Below, in pieces: positions 25,567 to 34,127 of a stretch of 64,000 bases of DNA. Source of the DNA: DATAEG01 sp051001975 (GTDB lineage Bacteria; Actinomycetota; Actinomycetes; Mycobacteriales; Jatrophihabitantaceae); assembly GCA_051001975.1 (NCBI GenBank), contig JBPCMU010000111.1, positions 3,356 through 67,355 on the forward strand. The letters are read 5' to 3'. The notes beneath the pieces are model-generated. The model was not told the origin of the DNA, did no database searches, and saw only the letters and a program-made list of their open reading frames with translations. Both the position numbers and the translations under genes were made by a program. Position 1 is the first letter of the stretch; each line of letters opens with the position of its first letter.

Positions 25567-25823
25567 CTAGCGCGCGGCGGTCGCGCGCAGCGACGAGCAG
25601 CCCGGGTCGAGCCGGTTGGCCAGCCGCGCCTGGCGCCGTGCAGTGGAGCGCAGGAAGGTGACGACAGCCGCACGCAGTCGCGGCGTCCGCACAGTCCGGC
25701 CCAGATCGGCAACGATGGGTGCGTCCGGTCGCGCCGAGAGTGCCTCGTCCGGGTCTTCTCGGCTATCTCACTGAGGCCGGCCAGCATCCCGACCGAGTAC
25801 GGGTCGGAAAATGCATAGGACAA
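25567..25823 (-). pseudogene. fragmented small regulator-like gene
   Basis: Two coding-like pieces in different minus-strand frames abut. SYAFSDPYSVGMLAGLSEIA (25820 down) resembles the start of an ArsR-type helix-turn-helix protein. The second piece, from about 25767 to the TAG at 25567, reads DEALSARPDAPIVADLGRTV and FLRSTARRQARLANRLDPGC with no start codon and a stop just upstream. A frameshift at about 25755 would link them. The original family is unclear. The rest of the 443-base gap (25507-25949) shows nothing; its last 90 bases are AT-richer than the surroundings. Confidence 0.4.
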
Positions 25824-25949
25824 CTGCTCGGTGCCTGTTCGTCCCGCGTGCTGGCTTCGTACGGCGCGGGCTCACCGACCCATGTATGTAGATCTAGAAC
25901 GTGTTTGTCAACCCACATCTCGTCGACTACCGGCTCACCAACGGATCAT

Positions 25950-27221
25950 TCAGAGCAGGCCGGCTTCGCGCATGCCCTTCAGGGTCGGCGGAATGAGCGC
26001 AGTCGGCTGCGCGCCCCCGGCAACCGCGTCGAGGGTCTTCAGCCCGTCGCCGGTGTTGAAGATGACCGTCTCCTTCGAGGTGTCCAGCCGACCGGCCTCG
26101 GCCAGCTTCTTCAGCACCGCCACGGTCACCCCGCCGGCCGTCTCGCCGAACACTCCGGTGGTCCGTGCCAGCAACCGGATGCCCTCGCGGATCTCGTCAT
26201 CGCTGACCGCGGCCATCGCTCCGCCGCTGGAGCGCACCGCGTCCAGGGCGTACGGCCCGTCCGCCGGGTTGCCGATGTTCAGCGACTTGGCGATTCCAGT
26301 CGGCTTGACCGGGATGACCTCGTCGGTGCCACCGTCGAACGCTGTGGCGATCGGCGAGCAGCCCTGTGACTGCGCGCCGAACACCGCCCAGGGCGCCTCG
26401 TCGACGAGCCCGGCGCCGACCAGTTCTTTGAACGCCTTGTTGATCTTGGTGAGCATCGACCCGGACGCCATTGGCGCGACGTACTGAGCGGGCAGACGCC
26501 AACCGAGCTGCTCGGCGACCTCGAAGCCGAGCGTCTTCGATCCCTCGGCGTAGTAAGGGCGCACGTTTACATTGACGAATCCGGTCGACTCGAACTCGTC
26601 GGTCTCCGACAGCTCGCTGCACAGCCGGTTCACGTCGTCGTAGGAGCCCTCGACGCCGACGAGTGTGCCGCCATAGATGGCCGACTGCACGATCTTCGCC
26701 GCTTCGAGGTCGGACGGGATGAACACGATGGACCGCATCCCGATCCGGGCGGCGTGGGCGGCCACCGAGTTGCCGAGGTTGCCCGTCGACGCGCAAGCGA
26801 TCCGGTCGAAGCCGAGTTCGCGGGCCGCGGTGATGGCCACCGAGACGACACGGTCCTTGAACGAATGAGTCGGGTTGGCCGAGTCGTCCTTGACCCACAG
26901 TGCCGCGGTGAAGCCGAGTTCCGCGCCGAGCCGGTCAGCGCGGATGAGAGGGGTCATCCCGGTGCCGGAATCCACCCGGGTCTGCGGATCCTGGCCGACC
27001 GGCAGCAGGCCGGCGTATCGCCAGATGGAGTGCGGCCCGGACTCGATCTGCTCCCTCGTCACCGACGCAAGCGCGGTGGTGTCGTAGCCGATCTCCAACG
27101 GGCCCCAACACTCGAGACAGGCGTGCTGGGCGCCGAGCGGGAAGGAGGCGCCGCAATTGCGGCACACCAGGGCGCGAGCCGGGGATGACGCCGCCGTCGG
27201 GCGGTCTAGAACTGTGCTCAT
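25950..27221 (-). CDS. thrC: threonine synthase (423 aa)
   Basis: Converts O-phosphohomoserine to threonine with PLP. The N-terminal zinc ribbon C-x2-C-x11-C-x2-C (CRNCGASF to CLECWGP, about 20-40) is followed by GTGMTPLIRADRLG. The PLP lysine is in DDSANPTHSFKDRVVSVAIT (about 110-130), the phosphate loop is ACASTGNLGNSVAAH and the substrate loop is VAPMASGSMLTKINKAF. Length is normal. A SAM-I riboswitch lies directly upstream in the mRNA, unusual for a threonine gene, and ties it to the methionine/SAM branch of homoserine metabolism. A second threonine-synthase-like gene is at 50.9-52.2 kb. Confidence 0.93.
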   Translation of the reverse strand: MSTVLDRPTAASSPARALVCRNCGASFPLGAQHACLECWGPLEIGYDTTALASVTREQIESGPHSIWRYAGLLPVGQDPQTRVDSGTGMTPLIRADRLGAELGFTAALWVKDDSANPTHSFKDRVVSVAITAARELGFDRIACASTGNLGNSVAAHAARIGMRSIVFIPSDLEAAKIVQSAIYGGTLVGVEGSYDDVNRLCSELSETDEFESTGFVNVNVRPYYAEGSKTLGFEVAEQLGWRLPAQYVAPMASGSMLTKINKAFKELVGAGLVDEAPWAVFGAQSQGCSPIATAFDGGTDEVIPVKPTGIAKSLNIGNPADGPYALDAVRSSGGAMAAVSDDEIREGIRLLARTTGVFGETAGGVTVAVLKKLAEAGRLDTSKETVIFNTGDGLKTLDAVAGGAQPTALIPPTLKGMREAGLL

Positions 27222-27239
27222 GGGGATCGGAGGCCTCTC

Positions 27240-27373
27240 TCCTCATCTGTCCCCGGTGGATATCACCGGGGCCGGAGTTGGCACCTCCCACTGTCGGCCT
27301 CGCAAATGCGGGCACATCGTGGCGGTTGCCGGGGCGTCATCGGGCCGGTCCCTCAGCCCCTCTTGATGAAGGG
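27240..27373 (-). ncRNA. SAM-I (S-box) riboswitch in the thrC leader
   Basis: Read on the minus strand, the conserved S-box blocks occur in order: CTTCATCAAGAGGGGCTG (P1 5' arm and J1/2), AGGGACCGGCCCGATGACGC, CCCCGGCAACC (P2/J3 core), GAGGTGCCAACTCC-type P3/J3-4 segment (GGTGCCAACTCC) and the closing P1 arm ACAGATGAGG. These are the SAM-binding core elements of Rfam SAM. It ends about 18 bases before the thrC ATG, with GAGGAGAGAGG overlapping the 3' P1 arm. No terminator with a U-run is seen, so control of translation start is more likely than attenuation. Confidence 0.88.
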
Positions 27374-27555
27374 GTTCTTCAGTTGTGGCTCTTATCTTGC
27401 CACACAGCATGGGTGGGTTTACGGCGAGGATCTGCGCTGATGACCCGCTGCGATGCTTGTCGCTCGCGCGGCTGTGGTTTCGTGATCAACTGCGGGGCGC
27501 GCGACGATCGCCACCGGGCCTAGCGTCTCCGTTCAGGCTCCCCCTGGGCGTGCTT
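27374..27555. other. intergenic region upstream of the thrC leader
   Basis: Lies between the riboswitch and the stop of the LytR_C-domain gene, both on the minus strand. It should hold the thrC promoter; AAGATAAG near 27395 is a candidate -10 region. I see no gene, repeat or strong hairpin. Confidence 0.4.
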
Positions 27556-28119
27556 CTATGGGTAGTCGTCATTGAGGATGAGGACGATGGGCGCATCGGG
27601 GAGTTGCGCGAAACGCTCGACGACGCGCTTGATGCCCGGGAACTCCTTCTGCAGTTCCTCCGCCGCCGCCCGATTCGCCGACCTGCTTGGGTCGTAGTAC
27701 GCCGTGCTGGAGACGATGTCGTTCGAGTAGTTCTCGGTGGCCAGCACCGTCCACCCTTGGGCCTTCAGTGCGGCCGCGACGGTCGCGGCCAGACCCTGCC
27801 GGTTGGTGTTGTTGAGGATGTAGACCGAAGCCCGCGCCTTGGCCGGCGCGCTGGATTTCGTGGACTGCGAACTCGACGACGTCGACTTCTTCGTGCTGGG
27901 CGACGACTTGGGTGTGCTCGACACGGGCGTGGACGACACCGGCGTGGACGACGCTGACTGGGTCACCGTCCGGGTGGCGTCGGTGGACCGACGTCCGTGC
28001 GGATGGCCCAAGCTGATCACCGCGACGACGAGCACCGCGACGCCCAGCAGTACAAGTAGCGTGCCGACGACCCGGTTGCGGCGCTGCCCCCCGGGAGGCG
28101 TGGGTGCTGCGTGAGCCAT
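27556..28119 (-). CDS. membrane-anchored LytR C-terminal-domain protein (187 aa)
   Basis: Short cytoplasmic start, one membrane helix (VVGTLLVLLGVAVLVVAVISLG, about 17-38), then a long Ser/Thr linker with the repeated VSSTPVSSTPKSS (about 55-90). The LytR_C domain is extracellular: ASVYILNNTNRQGLAATVAA (about 97-116), GWTVLATENYSN and PIVLILNDDYP at the very end. This is the stand-alone LytR_C form common in actinobacteria, linked to the cell wall; it lacks the catalytic LCP domain. Function uncertain. Confidence 0.85.
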   Translation of the reverse strand: MAHAAPTPPGGQRRNRVVGTLLVLLGVAVLVVAVISLGHPHGRRSTDATRTVTQSASSTPVSSTPVSSTPKSSPSTKKSTSSSSQSTKSSAPAKARASVYILNNTNRQGLAATVAAALKAQGWTVLATENYSNDIVSSTAYYDPSRSANRAAAEELQKEFPGIKRVVERFAQLPDAPIVLILNDDYP

Positions 28120-28197
28120 GGGCGACAGGATAACGGGCTGGTATCGACGGCCCGACGGCCGACGGGACCGGCGCGGAGTGTCCGGATCAGACTGAAG

Positions 28198-28509
28198 TTA
28201 GACGTCGATGCCGAGTCGACGAGCGGAGCGCTGCCGCTGCCGGGTGGCCCGCAGCCGACGCAATCGCTTGACCAGCATGGGGTCTGCGGCCAACGCATCG
28301 GCGTTGTCGATGAGCGCGTTCAGCACCTGGTAGTAGCGCGTCGCCGACATGTCGAACAGCTCGCGGATCGCCTGCTCTTTAGCGCCGGCGTACTTCCACC
28401 ACTGACGTTCGAACGCGAGGATCTCCCGGTCGCGGCGGGTCAGGCCATCAACGACGTCGCCGGAATCGGCTGCCTCGTCGTGGCGGGCTGCTGCGTTCGA
28501 GCTGTCCAT
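28198..28509 (-). CDS. DUF3263 family protein (103 aa)
   Basis: Small cytoplasmic protein. The DUF3263 core reads LTRRDREILAFERQWWKYAG (about 23-42), then AKEQAIRELFDMSATRYYQV (about 43-62), which resembles a helix-turn-helix. The C-terminus is strongly basic (RLRRLRATRQRQRSARRL). It lies 78 bases before the LytR_C gene in the same orientation, a pairing I recall from other actinobacteria. Probably DNA-binding; no target known. Confidence 0.85.
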   Translation of the reverse strand: MDSSNAAARHDEAADSGDVVDGLTRRDREILAFERQWWKYAGAKEQAIRELFDMSATRYYQVLNALIDNADALAADPMLVKRLRRLRATRQRQRSARRLGIDV

Positions 28510-28728
28510 GTCAGCGTCGGCCTCTCGTGGTGCTCAACAGTCTGTGACTCGGTGATTCGTCGTGCTGCGTGCGTCTGCGAAGGGTGAATCCCAACGATGT
28601 GATTCACCTGCTGCATTCAACCACGGACGGCCAGCGAACGCCGTCAACGACTCATCCACAGCCGCCGCGATATACACAGCCCGACCCGACCTGGCCCGAG
28701 CCGGGCGGTACCGGCGCAGCCTCGGGCT

Positions 28729-29070
28729 ATGACGCTCGGCGATCCGGACCGGTTGGAACAGGTGGCCCACCACCTCGAAGGGCATGCCGACCAACTGCGT
28801 GTCGCCGCGTCGCGCCTGGCTCAGGCCAGCGCCGCCACCCGCTGGCACTCACCCGCGGCTACCCAGTACCGCGCCAGGGTCGAGCATCTGCTCGACCGTG
28901 TCACCCGGTCTGCGCACGACGTGGATCACGCCGCAGCGGTACTACGCCATCACGCCCGAAACGTTCGGCGGATGCGCCATGTGCTCGACGCTGCGCGCAA
29001 GGCGCTCGGTGTGCACAAGGTCGTGGGCCGGTTTCCCCCCGGCGTTCTCGGACCGGCGGGTTCACGATGA
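28729..29070 (+). CDS. small helical WXG100-like protein (113 aa)
   Basis: All-helical, Ala/Arg/His-rich, with no signal peptide: GDPDRLEQVAHHLEGHADQL, SRLAQASAATRWHSPAATQY (about 25-44) and RARVEHLLDRVTRSAHDVDH. The W-H-S-P-A-A turn between two helices looks like the WxG turn of ESX-type proteins. Its stop overlaps the start of the hydrolase as ATGA, so the two are co-translated, which suggests a binding pair such as a secretion partner or chaperone. No type VII secretion genes are nearby. Confidence 0.6.
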   Translation: MTLGDPDRLEQVAHHLEGHADQLRVAASRLAQASAATRWHSPAATQYRARVEHLLDRVTRSAHDVDHAAAVLRHHARNVRRMRHVLDAARKALGVHKVVGRFPPGVLGPAGSR

Positions 29071-30329
29071 CGGCGCCGGGCGGGCGGCGTCCGATCACCG
29101 TGCACGGCGGCAGCAACGGCATCGAGGCGCACTACGACGACATGGTCTGCTCGGCTCGGCTCTTCGCCCGGGCCGGCCTGGACTGTGCGGATCATTCGCT
29201 CGCGCTGCACGGCTACCTCGCCGAACCCGACGTGCTCGCCAGCGTGCCCTTAGACCCCGGTGGCGCGGCGTCCTTCGAGACGGCGTTGCTGGCCGCTCTC
29301 GACGGCCCCCACGGGCTGACCTGGATTGCCGCGGAATGCGGCGGGATCGACGTCCAGTTGCGCGCCGCCGCCGCCAGCTATCTGGCCGTCGATCGGCTCA
29401 AGGAGCGGTACGGGCCGGAGGTGGTGGGCGCAGTCAAACTGCTGCGCGCGGAGGCGGCCGGCGCTGGCGCCGCGTTGCACGGGAAGAGCTGGAAGGCCGC
29501 CATGAGCAAGGCGGCGAGTGCCGATCCCGAGCTGCTGGACGCAATGATCGGGTTCTGGTCGCAGTTTCACTTGACCCGGTTGCTCGCCGCCTATCCCGAC
29601 GGGCGGCCCAGGTTGACCGCGACCGGCACCACGGCAGGCACCGCGCCGCGCAGCCTGCAGGACATCATGGCGGGTCTGGCCCAGCGCGATCTCGGCAAAG
29701 GCGGCGACATCGACGTCAAGATCATCACCGACGCCGACGGTCATCGTCATGTGCTCGTCGACATCCCCGGCACGAAGAGTTGGAGCCCAGACCCGAGATC
29801 CGGTGATGTCACCAGCGTCGGTACCGACCTCAGGGCGATCAGCGGCACCAGCACCACCTATGAGAAGGCCGTCATCGAGGCACTGCGCCGCGCCGGGGTC
29901 CGACCGGATGATCCGGTGATGCTGGTCGGGCACAGCGAGGGCGGGATGATTGCGGTCAACACTGCCGAGCAGCTCAGTCACACCCACGAGTTCCAGGTGA
30001 CTCACGTCGTCACAGCAGGCTCGCCGATCGGCCACCTGCACGTCCCGGCCGGCGTCTCGGTGCTCGCGCTGGAGAACGACGGAGACGTCGTCCCGCACTG
30101 CGACGGGACGGACAACCCGGATCACACCAATGTCACTACCGTCGTGCTGCACCGCAACTCCGGCGACATCGGCACCAATCACCGACTGGCAACCAGTTAC
30201 GTCCCCGGCGCCGGCGATGTCGATGCGTCCGACGATCCGAGTGTCCGTTCCTACCTGGAGTCGATCCGCGGGTTCCTGCAGTCGGGCCAGGTCGAGACCC
30301 ACACCTTTCACGCCGAGCGGTTGCCGTGA
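29067..30329 (+). CDS. alpha/beta-hydrolase with N-terminal helical domain, possible type VII effector (420 aa)
   Basis: Residues 1-about 200 are a helical bundle without a signal peptide (GSNGIEAHYDDMVCSARLFA; ITVHGG). The C-terminal half is an alpha/beta-hydrolase. The nucleophile elbow is VGHSEGGMIAVNTAEQL, with Ser of G-H-S-E-G-G near residue 289; an acid candidate lies in ENDGDVVPHCDG and the His in TNHRLATSY. The layout of helical domain plus lipase-like domain, with an overlapping small WXG100-like gene, resembles secreted mycobacterial cutinase/lipase-type or LXG-type enzymes. Substrate unknown, and secretion is an inference. Confidence 0.7.
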   Translation: MTAPGGRRPITVHGGSNGIEAHYDDMVCSARLFARAGLDCADHSLALHGYLAEPDVLASVPLDPGGAASFETALLAALDGPHGLTWIAAECGGIDVQLRAAAASYLAVDRLKERYGPEVVGAVKLLRAEAAGAGAALHGKSWKAAMSKAASADPELLDAMIGFWSQFHLTRLLAAYPDGRPRLTATGTTAGTAPRSLQDIMAGLAQRDLGKGGDIDVKIITDADGHRHVLVDIPGTKSWSPDPRSGDVTSVGTDLRAISGTSTTYEKAVIEALRRAGVRPDDPVMLVGHSEGGMIAVNTAEQLSHTHEFQVTHVVTAGSPIGHLHVPAGVSVLALENDGDVVPHCDGTDNPDHTNVTTVVLHRNSGDIGTNHRLATSYVPGAGDVDASDDPSVRSYLESIRGFLQSGQVETHTFHAERLP

Positions 30330-30409
30330 CTACTGCTTGCGTCTCCCGAGGGTGACATCACTGAGTGCTACCGATTGCCCGCGGGGCCAGGGTGCGGTTC
30401 GATCTGGCC

Positions 30410-32041
30410 ATGAAGGCGCTGATGCAGGACCTGCCCCTGAACACGAACATGATCTTCCGGCGCGGGGAGCAGATCTTCCCCACCCGCACGATCGCCACGA
30501 AACGAGCGGACGGGCAGACCGAGCACATCACCTTCGCGGAGTTCGCCGCGCAGGCCCGCGGGATGGCCGGCGTGCTGGACAGCCTCGAGCTGTCCGCACC
30601 GGACGCCCGGGTCGGCACGTTCGGCTGGAACACCGGCAACCATATGCTGGCCTACTTCGCGGTGCCCGGCACCGGCCGAGTCATGCACACCATCAATATC
30701 CGGCTGTTCGCCGAGCAAGTGATCTATACCGTCACCCACGCCGAGGACGAGGCAATCCTCGTCGACCGCTCGCTGCTGCCCCTGCTGGCCAAGTATCTGC
30801 CTGAGCTGAAGGCCGTTCAGCACGTGCTGGTCTTTGATGACGGCGCCGCGACCGAGCTCCCGGACGACTCGCGGATCAGGCTCTACTCCGACGTGGTGAG
30901 TTCGGTCGAGCCGATCGACTTCGCCGACAATCCGCTGGACGAGTGGTCGGCCGCAGCGATGTGCTACACCACCGGCACCACCGGCAACCCCAAGGGCGTC
31001 GTCTACTCACACCGCTCGACCTACCTGCACTCGTACGCATCGCTGACCGCCGCAGCGCTGAATCTCGGCGACTCCGACACGATCCTGCCGGTCGTCCCGA
31101 TGTTCCACGCGAATGCCTGGGGCATCCCGTACGCCGCCTACCTGGCCGGAGCAAACGTCGCGATGCCCGGCCCCGACCTCAGCCCCGACGGACTGCTGAA
31201 CTTCATCGCCGACGAGCAGGTCACCGTCGCCAGCGGTGTGCCGACGATCTGGATGGGAATGCTCCCGAAGCTGGCCGAGCACGACACGTCCTCATTGCGC
31301 AAGGTGATGGCCGGCGGCTCGGCGGTGCCCCGGTCGCTGTCCGATGGGTGGCGTGAAGCGATCGGCATTCCCATCACGCAGGGATGGGGGATGACCGAGA
31401 CGTCGCCGGTCGCGTCGATGACCTGCCTGCGCGCAGAGGTCGCCGATGCCGATGAAGATACGAAGGCGGTCATCCGAGCGTCGGCCGGAATGGCATTGCC
31501 AGGGCTGGAGATGCGCATCGTTGATGAGGAGGGCACCGTGCTCCCCTGGGACGACGACGCAACCGGCCAGGTGGAGGCCCGCGGGCCGTGGGTGGCCGCC
31601 GCGTACTACAACAACGAGGAGCCGGGCACCCAGTTCTCCCCAGATGGATGGCTGCGCACCGGCGACGTCGGCGCGATCTCCCCGTTGGGGTACATGCGGC
31701 TGGTGGACCGGACCAAGGACCTGATCAAGTCCGGCGGCGAGTGGATCAGCTCCGTCGACCTGGAGAACCGGATCATGGGCCACCCCGACGTTGCCGAAGC
31801 CGCGGTCATCGCGCTGCCCCACCCGAAGTGGATGGAGCGCCCGCTGGCCTGCGTGGTCGCCAAGGAAGGCACGTCACCCAGTAAGGAGGACATCCTCGGC
31901 TTTCTCTCCGACGCGGGAGTGTCGAAGATGGGCCTGCCCGACGACGTGGTGTTCCTCGAGGAGATCCCGAAGACCAGCGTCGGCAAGTTCTCCAAGCGCC
32001 TGCTTCGCGAGCAGTACGCCGACCACGAACTGCCCACTTAG
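30410..32041 (+). CDS. fatty-acyl-CoA ligase/synthetase (543 aa)
   Basis: ATP-dependent adenylate-forming enzyme. P-loop CYTTGTTGNPKGVVYSHRST (about 184-203), A5 motif TQGWGMTETSPVASM, A7 PDGWLRTGDVGAI, A8 RLVDRTKDLIKSGGEWISSV and the catalytic Lys in KTSVGKFSKRLLREQ (A10). ATG 30410 gives KALMQDLPLNTNMIFRRGEQ, the normal family start; a GTG at 30365 would add 15 residues. It activates medium- or long-chain acids to acyl-CoA for oxidation or lipid synthesis. It stands before an MFS gene and a PlsC-type acyltransferase. Confidence 0.9.
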   Translation: MKALMQDLPLNTNMIFRRGEQIFPTRTIATKRADGQTEHITFAEFAAQARGMAGVLDSLELSAPDARVGTFGWNTGNHMLAYFAVPGTGRVMHTINIRLFAEQVIYTVTHAEDEAILVDRSLLPLLAKYLPELKAVQHVLVFDDGAATELPDDSRIRLYSDVVSSVEPIDFADNPLDEWSAAAMCYTTGTTGNPKGVVYSHRSTYLHSYASLTAAALNLGDSDTILPVVPMFHANAWGIPYAAYLAGANVAMPGPDLSPDGLLNFIADEQVTVASGVPTIWMGMLPKLAEHDTSSLRKVMAGGSAVPRSLSDGWREAIGIPITQGWGMTETSPVASMTCLRAEVADADEDTKAVIRASAGMALPGLEMRIVDEEGTVLPWDDDATGQVEARGPWVAAAYYNNEEPGTQFSPDGWLRTGDVGAISPLGYMRLVDRTKDLIKSGGEWISSVDLENRIMGHPDVAEAAVIALPHPKWMERPLACVVAKEGTSPSKEDILGFLSDAGVSKMGLPDDVVFLEEIPKTSVGKFSKRLLREQYADHELPT

Positions 32042-32063
32042 GCTCGCCTGGCACGCTCCGCCC

Positions 32064-32069
32064 TAGGCT
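32064..32069 (+). promoter_or_regulatory. -10 hexamer TAGGCT of a leaderless promoter
   Basis: TAGGCT ends eight bases before the GTG start of the MFS gene. No ribosome-binding sequence lies between, so initiation at the first transcribed codon is expected. Confidence 0.4.
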
Positions 32070-32077
32070 GAGTCCTC

Positions 32078-33313
32078 GTGCCCACTGTCGACCCGCCGCA
32101 GCCACAGTTGCGGCGGGGGCTGCTGGTGGTGGCGATCGTGCTTACCGGCTTCTCGATGCGCACCGCGGTGACCAGTATCGGGTCGGTGCTGGAGAGGCTG
32201 CAGGATGGACTCGGCGCAACAGGTGCCGGCGCTGGTCTCATCACGACGCTGCCGGTGCTGTGCTTCGCCGCGGTGGGTTCGTTCGCGCCACGGCTGAACC
32301 GGCGGTTCGGGCCGAACCGGGTGCTCGTGGTCGCAATGGTTGCCGCTACGGCCGGACTGGCGACTCGAGCGCTGGCGGGTTCACTCTGGCTGTTCGCCCT
32401 GCTGAGCATCTTGGCGCTGACCGGCGGCGCGATCAGCAATGTGTCGATGCCCTCGCTCGTGAAGAGTTATTTCCCCGACCGGCTCGGCGCCATGACCGCC
32501 GTCTACACCACCGCCCTGGCGATCGGTGCGACCGCCGCGGCCGGACTCACCGTGCCCATCAGCGATCTCTCCAGTGGCGCAGACTCCTGGCGACTGGGCA
32601 TCGGCTCGTGGGCACTGTTCACCGCCGTCGCGGTGCTGCCGTGGTTACCGATGGTGCGCCGCCGGGACGCGTCGTCCGGTCCGGTCCGGGCGATCCCGGT
32701 GCGGGCGCTGATCGGCAGCCGGACCGCGTGGGCGCTCACGATTTTCTTCGCCTTCCAGTCCTTCCAGGCCTACATCGCCTTCGGCTGGTTCGCCCGGTTC
32801 TTCGAGGACCACGGTGTCAGCGACGGAGGCGCCGGCGGGCTGGTGGCCTACTACTCGGCACTGTCGATCCCGATCTCGATGGTGGTGCCGGCCCTGGCCG
32901 TGCGCGGGCAGCGGCGCATCATCCTGAGCCTGGGCGCCTGCTACGCGGTCGGCTACGCGGGACTGATCATCGCACCGGTCGGTGGTGCCTGGCTCTGGCT
33001 GATCCTCATCGGCATCGGCAGCGGTGCGTTCCCGGTCGCGCTGACGATGATCGGGCTGCACACCAGACACATCGAGGTGACCGCCGCGGTGTCTGCCTTC
33101 GTGCAGAGCGTGGGGTACGTGCTGGCCGGCAGCGGCCCGCTGCTCGTCGGCGCCCTCATCGGCGCGACGCACAGCTGGACCGGCCCGTTCATCGCGCTAT
33201 ACGTCGCGCTCGCCGTGTCGACGGGTGCGGGAGTCATCGCGGCGCGGGACACCACCGTCGACCAGGAGATCGAAAGCCGACGCCGGTCATTGGCCGCGCA
33301 GATCTCCGGATGA
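32078..33313 (+). CDS. MFS transporter, CynX/NimT type (411 aa)
   Basis: Twelve membrane segments. The opening GLLVVAIVLTGFSMRTAVTS and SIGSVLERLQDGLG are typical of the cyanate/2-nitroimidazole (CynX/NimT) group, as are SLVKSYFPDRLGAMTAVYTT and LTMIGLHTRHIEVTAAVSAF. GTG start, probably leaderless. Inner-membrane exporter or importer; the true substrate cannot be told. It ends about 40 bases before the acyltransferase gene. Confidence 0.83.
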   Translation: MPTVDPPQPQLRRGLLVVAIVLTGFSMRTAVTSIGSVLERLQDGLGATGAGAGLITTLPVLCFAAVGSFAPRLNRRFGPNRVLVVAMVAATAGLATRALAGSLWLFALLSILALTGGAISNVSMPSLVKSYFPDRLGAMTAVYTTALAIGATAAAGLTVPISDLSSGADSWRLGIGSWALFTAVAVLPWLPMVRRRDASSGPVRAIPVRALIGSRTAWALTIFFAFQSFQAYIAFGWFARFFEDHGVSDGGAGGLVAYYSALSIPISMVVPALAVRGQRRIILSLGACYAVGYAGLIIAPVGGAWLWLILIGIGSGAFPVALTMIGLHTRHIEVTAAVSAFVQSVGYVLAGSGPLLVGALIGATHSWTGPFIALYVALAVSTGAGVIAARDTTVDQEIESRRRSLAAQISG

Positions 33314-33345
33314 CGCCGGTTCGCAGCAGGCCACCGGCTCGGGCA

Positions 33346-33351
33346 TAGTCT
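33346..33351 (+). promoter_or_regulatory. -10 hexamer TAGTCT before the acyltransferase
   Basis: TAGTCT ends five bases before ATG 33357, placing the transcription start at the ATG. No Shine-Dalgarno sequence is visible. The gene could also be read through from the MFS gene. Confidence 0.35.
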
Positions 33352-33356
33352 CCGCC

Positions 33357-34058
33357 ATGGCCCGACTGCACAAACCCAAAGCGGGTCTCTGGATCCGGTT
33401 CTGCGTGCTCGTGATCTATCCGCTGGACGGGTTGTTGTTCAAGATCCGGTGGTGCAACCTGCAGCGGGTACCGGCCAAGGGCGGTGTCATCCTCGCGGTG
33501 AACCACGTCTCCTACGTCGACACGATTCTGATCGCCCGGTTCGTCTGGCAGTCGGGGCGCATCCCGCGCTTCCTCATCAAGGCGAGCATGTTCGAGAAGC
33601 CGTTCATCGGCGGCGTGCTGCGTGGCGCGGCGCAGATTCCGGTGCGCCGTGGCACCGCCGACGCATCACAGTCGCTGCACGCGGCGAAGGAAGCGCTGGA
33701 CCGCGGCGAGTGCGTGATCATCTATCCCGAGGGAACGATGACGCACGACCCGGACTGGTGGCCGGCCCGCGCCAAGACCGGCGTCGCCAGGCTAGCCCTG
33801 CTCGCGCCGCACGCACCCGTCGTTCCGGTCGGCCAATTCGGCGCCCAGTTCACCTTCGACTCATTGCGAAAGACTGTCCGGCCCTTCCCACGCAAAGAGG
33901 TCACCGTCTCTGTCGGCGAGGCGGTGGATCTGGCCCGGTTCCGCGACAAGGAGCCGACCTCCGAGCTGCTGCACGAGATGACCGACGAGATCATGTGGTC
34001 GATCACCGAACTCGTCGGCGAGATCCGCAACGAGCCGCCACCTCCAAGACTGCGCTGA
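33357..34058 (+). CDS. PlsC-type 1-acyl-glycerol-3-phosphate acyltransferase (233 aa)
   Basis: Transfers acyl groups to lysophosphatidic acid or a related lipid. The H-x4-D catalytic motif is ILAVNHVSYVDTIL (about 45-58), the substrate-binding motif is PVRRGTADASQSL, and YPEGTMTHDP (about 123-132) is the third block. One hydrophobic segment near the N-terminus (FCVLVIYPLDGLLF) suggests membrane association. ATG 33357 is selected by the -10 hexamer just upstream and by family start position. It follows an acyl-CoA ligase that could supply its substrate. Confidence 0.9.
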   Translation: MARLHKPKAGLWIRFCVLVIYPLDGLLFKIRWCNLQRVPAKGGVILAVNHVSYVDTILIARFVWQSGRIPRFLIKASMFEKPFIGGVLRGAAQIPVRRGTADASQSLHAAKEALDRGECVIIYPEGTMTHDPDWWPARAKTGVARLALLAPHAPVVPVGQFGAQFTFDSLRKTVRPFPRKEVTVSVGEAVDLARFRDKEPTSELLHEMTDEIMWSITELVGEIRNEPPPPRLR

Positions 34059-34127
34059 GCTTGCGCGGCCGACGTCATAGGTAGAGCGGGCACGTTCGGC
34101 CGAGCCTGCGAAGCCGGCGCCATGGAG

